A stretch of DNA of 64,000 nt from Euglena gracilis (lineage: Eukaryota > Euglenida > Euglenophyceae > Euglenales): assembly GCA_039621445.1 (NCBI GenBank), contig CP154954.1, positions 25,804,954 to 25,868,953 of the forward strand. The letters run 5' to 3'. Position numbers and translations under genes: made by a program. Positions 63,201-64,000 of this stretch are shown here, one piece after another. The notes below the pieces were generated by a model. That model saw only the letters and a list, made by a program, of their open reading frames with translations, was not told where the DNA came from and did no database searches. The stretch's first letter is position 1; each line of letters opens with the position of its first letter.

Positions 63201-64000
63201 GGACCAATTTTTGACCCCTCCCCCAGTATTTTTCAACCCGATTTTGGCCTAATTTAGGAATCCATTTCAAAATGCAACGGCGTTATTGTCCACGACGATT
63301 AAATCAGGAGTAAGGCCGAGGCTGGAAATAGGCTAGCTGGCTGACCTCCCCAGCAGCTTCACCAATAAAGGGATTCAGGAGGTTTTCGCATCATATCAGC
63401 AGTGCAGCATGGCAATTCTGCTTTTCTTTGAGTCTTCTTTTGCTTACAGGTTTATTCATGTTTTTCTAATACGTTTCACCTGCATTATTCCGATCGATTG
63501 TAGTGTGGTGGCATCTAGGCAGAGCAACATCTCATGGAGCGAAAAGGACCGTGCCAGGATGGGGGTTTGTGGCACCTCCGTGCAATGATTCCGCAGCGCT
63601 GGAACGAGCTAATGGAGCAGATGGGATGGCCAGGGATAGTCCGGCGCTGTGGCAGCAAAGCGCCCCCTCCCCCTGATGGGGTCTGTCCACGGACCCGGAG
63701 GATGGCGGCTGGCTTGGTCCTGGGTGGCCCCCGCACGCCTGGTTTCAGGCATGGCGACGCAGGAGTGGCCAACGTTGGCACTCCCACTGCCCCCCCCCCG
63801 GCCGGTCCCTGAGGGCCGGCAGACGGACATGCTGCGGGAGGAACGGTACGACGCGGTGATCCACCTGCACTCCACGGCCATCGGGGCGGAGGACTACTAC
63901 ACGCTGAGCAACAACCAGGCCCGGCGGGAGGGGCTGCAGCAGGCCGCGGAGCTGGATCAGAAGATCGCCGCGGTGTGGGCTGGCGGGGGCCTGGGAGCGT
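60202..64000 (+). CDS. P-loop ATPase of AAA_28/Ttd14-like family (3' partial)
   Basis: Exons with closing phases: 60202-60380, 60777-60832, 61170-61252, 61707 to about 61753, about 62412-62511, 63597-63638, and 63823 to beyond the window. The Walker A motif is split across the first junction: VLTGGPCG joined to GKTTAL. Then VFMVPENATIFANGG, RIMCQMKME, DCFIQIAKSSGKP, KPTVVLCDRGTMD, RWNELMEQMGWP, RYDAVIHLHSTAIGAEDYYT and LSNNQARREGLQQAAELDQK. The order matches AAA_28 proteins such as fly Ttd14 and bacterial NadR-type NTPases: nucleotide binding, a C-D-R-G-x-M-D acidic motif, then RYDAVIHL. The start lies upstream; the 60202 exon opens with an acidic linker. Junction 61753/62412 lacks a clean GT-AG pair. 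Confidence 0.85.
61263..61711. mobile_element. hAT-like element forming an intron of the ATPase gene
   Basis: 449 bp with ends CAGGGCCATGCAGGAA and TTTCCCGGTGCAGCCCTG (family A). Flanking 8-mers GCTGGGAG (61255-61262) and GCCGGGAG (61712-61719) differ at one position. The only intron here (GT 61253, AG 61706) has its acceptor AG inside the right terminus, and the donor GT two bases left of the duplication. Splicing keeps frame (Q-Q-I-P-G-R-E-S-S); the pre-insertion exon would read Q-Q-M-C-W-E-S-S. Confidence 0.75.
61756..62410. mobile_element. Possible second hAT-like intronic element
   Basis: Ends CAGCGG and CCGCTG; flanking 8-mers TGGAGGGC and CGGGGGAC agree at five of eight positions. Removing element plus one 8-mer joins ATGAAGATGGAGG and CTGCTTCATCC in the frame expected for the ATPase (M-K-M-E-x-C-F-I-Q). 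Confidence 0.4.

Overview
This window comes from a nuclear genome of a microbial eukaryote, probably an algal or protist lineage. Coding sequence is split into short GC-rich exons by long introns. There are no bacterial-style operons. Introns are full of (GT)n tracts, short terminal-inverted-repeat (TIR) elements and poly-G/poly-C-rich repeats. The lineage cannot be fixed from the sequence alone. All exon models below were read by eye and tested by reading phase and splice dinucleotides.

Layout. (1) 0.9-7.2 kb, plus strand: a chain of exons of an unrecognised gene. Its last visible exon is interrupted exactly by a 1.9-kb TIR element whose removal as an intron would restore the uninterrupted exon (an introner-like insertion). 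(2) 8.25-20.96 kb: a 12.7-kb element bounded by identical 22-bp inverted repeats that begin with the same nine bases (CTTAGGCGG) as the introner-like element. It carries one 14-exon minus-strand gene of about 1,800 codons with a ParB-like domain, and about 38 copies of a short palindrome (CGG-N4-CCG core), with copies in nearly every intron of that gene. (3) 21.4-30.7 kb, plus strand: exons ending in a NOV_C/DUF3883-type domain and a stop codon, possibly the 3' half of the gene in (1). (4) 31-49.5 kb: gene-poor, with decayed coding fragments, Gag-like and reverse-transcriptase remnants in convergent orientation, and a duplicated tRNA-derived SINE-like repeat. (5) 50-54 kb: small TIR elements, including a hAT-type one with a perfect 8-bp target duplication. 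(6) 57-64 kb, plus strand: a P-loop ATPase gene of the AAA_28/Ttd14-like type running off the window end. At least one of its introns is itself a hAT-like element with target-site duplication.

The most interesting reading is that the 12.7-kb element is an autonomous transposon related to the introner-like element. The two share terminal bases, and each carries its own set of spaced palindromes. The large element encodes a ParB-like protein, so the palindromes may be its binding sites, by analogy with bacterial ParB-parS. The terminal bases CCTAAG supply the AG of a splice acceptor. A 5-bp target duplication starting with GT supplies the donor. Together these explain how an insertion can become a precise intron. 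The structural facts (repeats, palindromes, exon phases) are visible in the sequence; the functional link is inference.
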